From Agrobacterium vitis (GTDB lineage Bacteria > Pseudomonadota > Alphaproteobacteria > Rhizobiales > Rhizobiaceae), in NCBI RefSeq assembly GCF_013426735.1, contig NZ_AP023272.1:2958501-3022500 (forward strand): a stretch of 64,000 nucleotides of DNA, in the 5' to 3' direction. Every line of letters begins with the position of its first letter. Positions within the stretch are counted from its first letter, which is position 1. This document shows, piece by piece, positions 62,500 through 64,000 of this stretch. The notes under the pieces were generated by a model that worked only from the letters and a program-made list of their open reading frames with translations, was not told the DNA's origin and did not search any database. The position numbers were made by a program, and so were the translations under genes.

Positions 62500-62501
62500 G
62501 C

Positions 62502-64000
62502 ATGGACAAGACCGAAAACCAGACGGTGCTGACCGTCAAGGACCTGAAGGTCACATTCACCACGCCCGATGGCGAGGTGAATGCCGTCAAGGGCATTTCC
62601 TTCGAGGTCAAGAAAGGTGAGACGCTGGCCATCGTCGGTGAATCCGGCTCCGGCAAAAGCCAGACGATGATGGGCATTATGGGGCTGCTGGCCTCGAATG
62701 GACAGGTGGCAGGCTCGGCCCGCTACGGCGAAACCGAACTGGCAGGCGCCAGCATCTCGACGCTGAACGACGTACGCGGCTCGAAGATCACCATGATCTT
62801 TCAGGAGCCGATGACCTCGCTCGATCCGCTCTACACCGTCGGCAAGCAGATTTCCGAGCCGTTGATTTTTCACCGCCGCATGAGCAGGTCGAAGGCGCGC
62901 GCCCGCGTGCTGGAATTGCTCAAGCTGGTCGGCATCCCGGAACCGGAGCGGCGGATCGACAGCTACCCGCATGAATTGTCCGGCGGCCAGCGCCAGCGCG
63001 TGATGATCGCCATGGCGCTCGCCAACGAGCCGGACCTGCTGATCGCCGACGAGCCGACTACGGCGCTGGACGTGACGATCCAGGCGCAGATCCTCGATCT
63101 TCTCGCCGATCTGCAAAAGCGCTTCGGCATGGCCATCGTGCTGATCACCCACGACCTCGGTGTGGTCAAGCATGTTGCCGACCGTGTGGCGGTCATGCGG
63201 CGCGGCGAGATAGTCGAACAGGGCAGCCGCGACGATATTTTTGAGCGCCCACAGGCCGATTACACCAAGATGCTGCTGGCCGCCGAACCATCAGGTTCCA
63301 AGGCCGCACCGCCCTCCGATGCACCGGTTATCCTCGAAGGCCGCAATGTCGTGGTGGATTTCAACATCAGCTCCGGCATTCTGTTCAAAGGCAATCGAAA
63401 GTTCCGGGCCGTCGATCATGTCAATCTGAAGCTCCGAAAGGGCCAGACCATCGGTATCGTCGGCGAATCTGGTTCGGGCAAATCCACGCTGGGACGGGCG
63501 CTGCTGAAGCTGCTCTCCGCCGATGGCCGGTTCAGCTTCGAGACCACGGATATTTCCGGCCTCGACCGCGCCGGGATGCGTCCCTTCCGCCGTCAGTTAC
63601 AGCTGGTGTTTCAGGACCCCTACGGCTCGCTCTCGCCACGCCAGACGGTTGGCGAGATCATCACCGAAGGGCTTTACGTGCATGAGCCTGATCTTAGCAA
63701 GGCGGAGCGCGACAAGCGCGCCATTGCCGCCTTGAAAGAAGTCGGCCTCGATCCGGCCTCGCGCAATCGCTATCCGCATGAATTTTCCGGCGGCCAGCGT
63801 CAGCGTATCGCCATCGCCCGCTCAATGATCCTCAAGCCGAAAGTGGTAATCCTCGATGAACCGACCTCGGCCCTGGACCGTTCGGTGCAGCGGCAGGTGA
63901 TTGAGCTGCTGCGCGACCTGCAACAGAAACACGACCTGTCCTACGTGTTCATCAGCCACGATCTGTCGGTGATCAAGGCGATTTCCGACCATGTGATCGT
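62502..64000 (+). CDS. Fused oligopeptide ABC transporter ATPase OppDF (3' end outside the window)
   Basis: This is a two-domain ATPase, open from ATG 62502 to the window edge (at least 499 residues). Domain 1 (about 8-265): Walker A GESGSGKS, signature LSGGQRQRV, Walker [13 protein letters not shown]. Domain 2 (from about 280): Walker [11 protein letters not shown], signature [13 protein letters not shown], Walker [13 protein letters not shown]. In E. coli OppD and OppF are separate; here they are one polypeptide, as in the YejF type. It starts 2 bases after oppC. Confidence 0.94.
   Translation, partial: MDKTENQTVLTVKDLKVTFTTPDGEVNAVKGISFEVKKGETLAIVGESGSGKSQTMMGIMGLLASNGQVAGSARYGETELAGASISTLNDVRGSKITMIFQEPMTSLDPLYTVGKQISEPLIFHRRMSRSKARARVLELLKLVGIPEPERRIDSYPHELSGGQRQRVMIAMALANEPDLLIADEPTTALDVTIQAQILDLLADLQKRFGMAIVLITHDLGVVKHVADRVAVMRRGEIVEQGSRDDIFERPQADYTKMLLAAEPSGSKAAPPSDAPVILEGRNVVVDFNISSGILFKGNRKFRAVDHVNLKLRKGQTIGIVGESGSGKSTLGRALLKLLSADGRFSFETTDISGLDRAGMRPFRRQLQLVFQDPYGSLSPRQTVGEIITEGLYVHEPDLSKAERDKRAIAALKEVGLDPASRNRYPHEFSGGQRQRIAIARSMILKPKVVILDEPTSALDRSVQRQVIELLRDLQQKHDLSYVFISHDLSVIKAISDHVI

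Overview
The window reads as an ordinary stretch of main-chromosome DNA from an alphaproteobacterium of the family Rhizobiaceae (Agrobacterium/Allorhizobium/Rhizobium group). The evidence is the gene order recO-era-rnc-lepB...rsh-rpoZ and slt/dapA-smpB, the psd-pssA phospholipid pair, Porin_2-type outer-membrane porins, small DUF1127 and DUF3563 proteins, a TIGR02301-type protein and a high-GC coding style. The genus cannot be fixed from the sequence alone. No prophage, integrase, insertion sequence, CRISPR array or rRNA was seen. Both window edges cut genes: an antitoxin on the left and a peptide-transporter ATPase on the right.

Layout. 1-6.4 kb: a VapBC toxin-antitoxin pair runs directly into three tandem GFA-family genes, a proline iminopeptidase and citramalate synthase, followed by RarD and a LOG-family enzyme. 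6.7-12.5 kb: a membrane-anchored LysM protein with a mirror-like duplicated architecture, an ATM1-type ABC exporter, and psd-pssA for phosphatidylethanolamine synthesis. 12.8-20.9 kb: small and hypothetical genes, an SRAP DNA-protein-crosslink protease, a NUDIX hydrolase, a YgfZ-HD-phosphatase operon, an EF-hand protein, an HD hydrolase and a MOSC protein. 21-30 kb: the recO/era/rnc/lepB block, without the acpS I would expect next to it, then rsh (ppGpp) and rpoZ. 30-39.8 kb: NYN protein, soluble globin-coupled chemoreceptor, Ada, DUF1127, smpB, dapA, lytic transglycosylase, a hydrolase and tRNA-Ser(GCT). 39.8-43 kb: a structured 775-bp leader region and two tandem porins. 43-50.9 kb: a ferredoxin-reductase-like flavoprotein, two PilZ genes, an aminotransferase, Sel1 and DUF2147 proteins, a glutathione transferase, a tiny membrane protein behind a large hairpin, and AMP nucleosidase. 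50.9-55.5 kb: a probable envelope-glycan trio (flippase-like protein, polyprenyl-phosphate glycosyltransferase, GT39 transferase) and a PadR/DUF2218 pair under a perfect palindrome. 55.6-64 kb: a divergent amine aminotransferase / glutamine-synthetase-like pair, then an Opp peptide transporter with a fused two-domain ATPase.

How the parts work together. Most of the window is housekeeping (RNA processing, protein export, stringent response, lysine and isoleucine precursors, phospholipids). The accessory interest lies in envelope functions (porins, LysM protein, transglycosylase, glycosyltransferases), in signalling (PilZ, globin receptor, rsh) and in RNA or DNA structures between genes. The notable structures are two mutually exclusive hairpins upstream of the porins, a leader-peptide-like ORF with a consensus ribosome site at 21217, a 16-bp interrupted hairpin abutting the ribosome site of a 64-residue peptide at 49113, four copies of a dispersed palindromic repeat, and several perfect inverted repeats that could be operators or terminators.

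I did not find a clearly new multi-gene defence or metabolic system. The best candidates for something undescribed are the porin leader switch, the short leader-type ORF, the metal-type PadR/DUF2218 unit and the mirror-built LysM protein.
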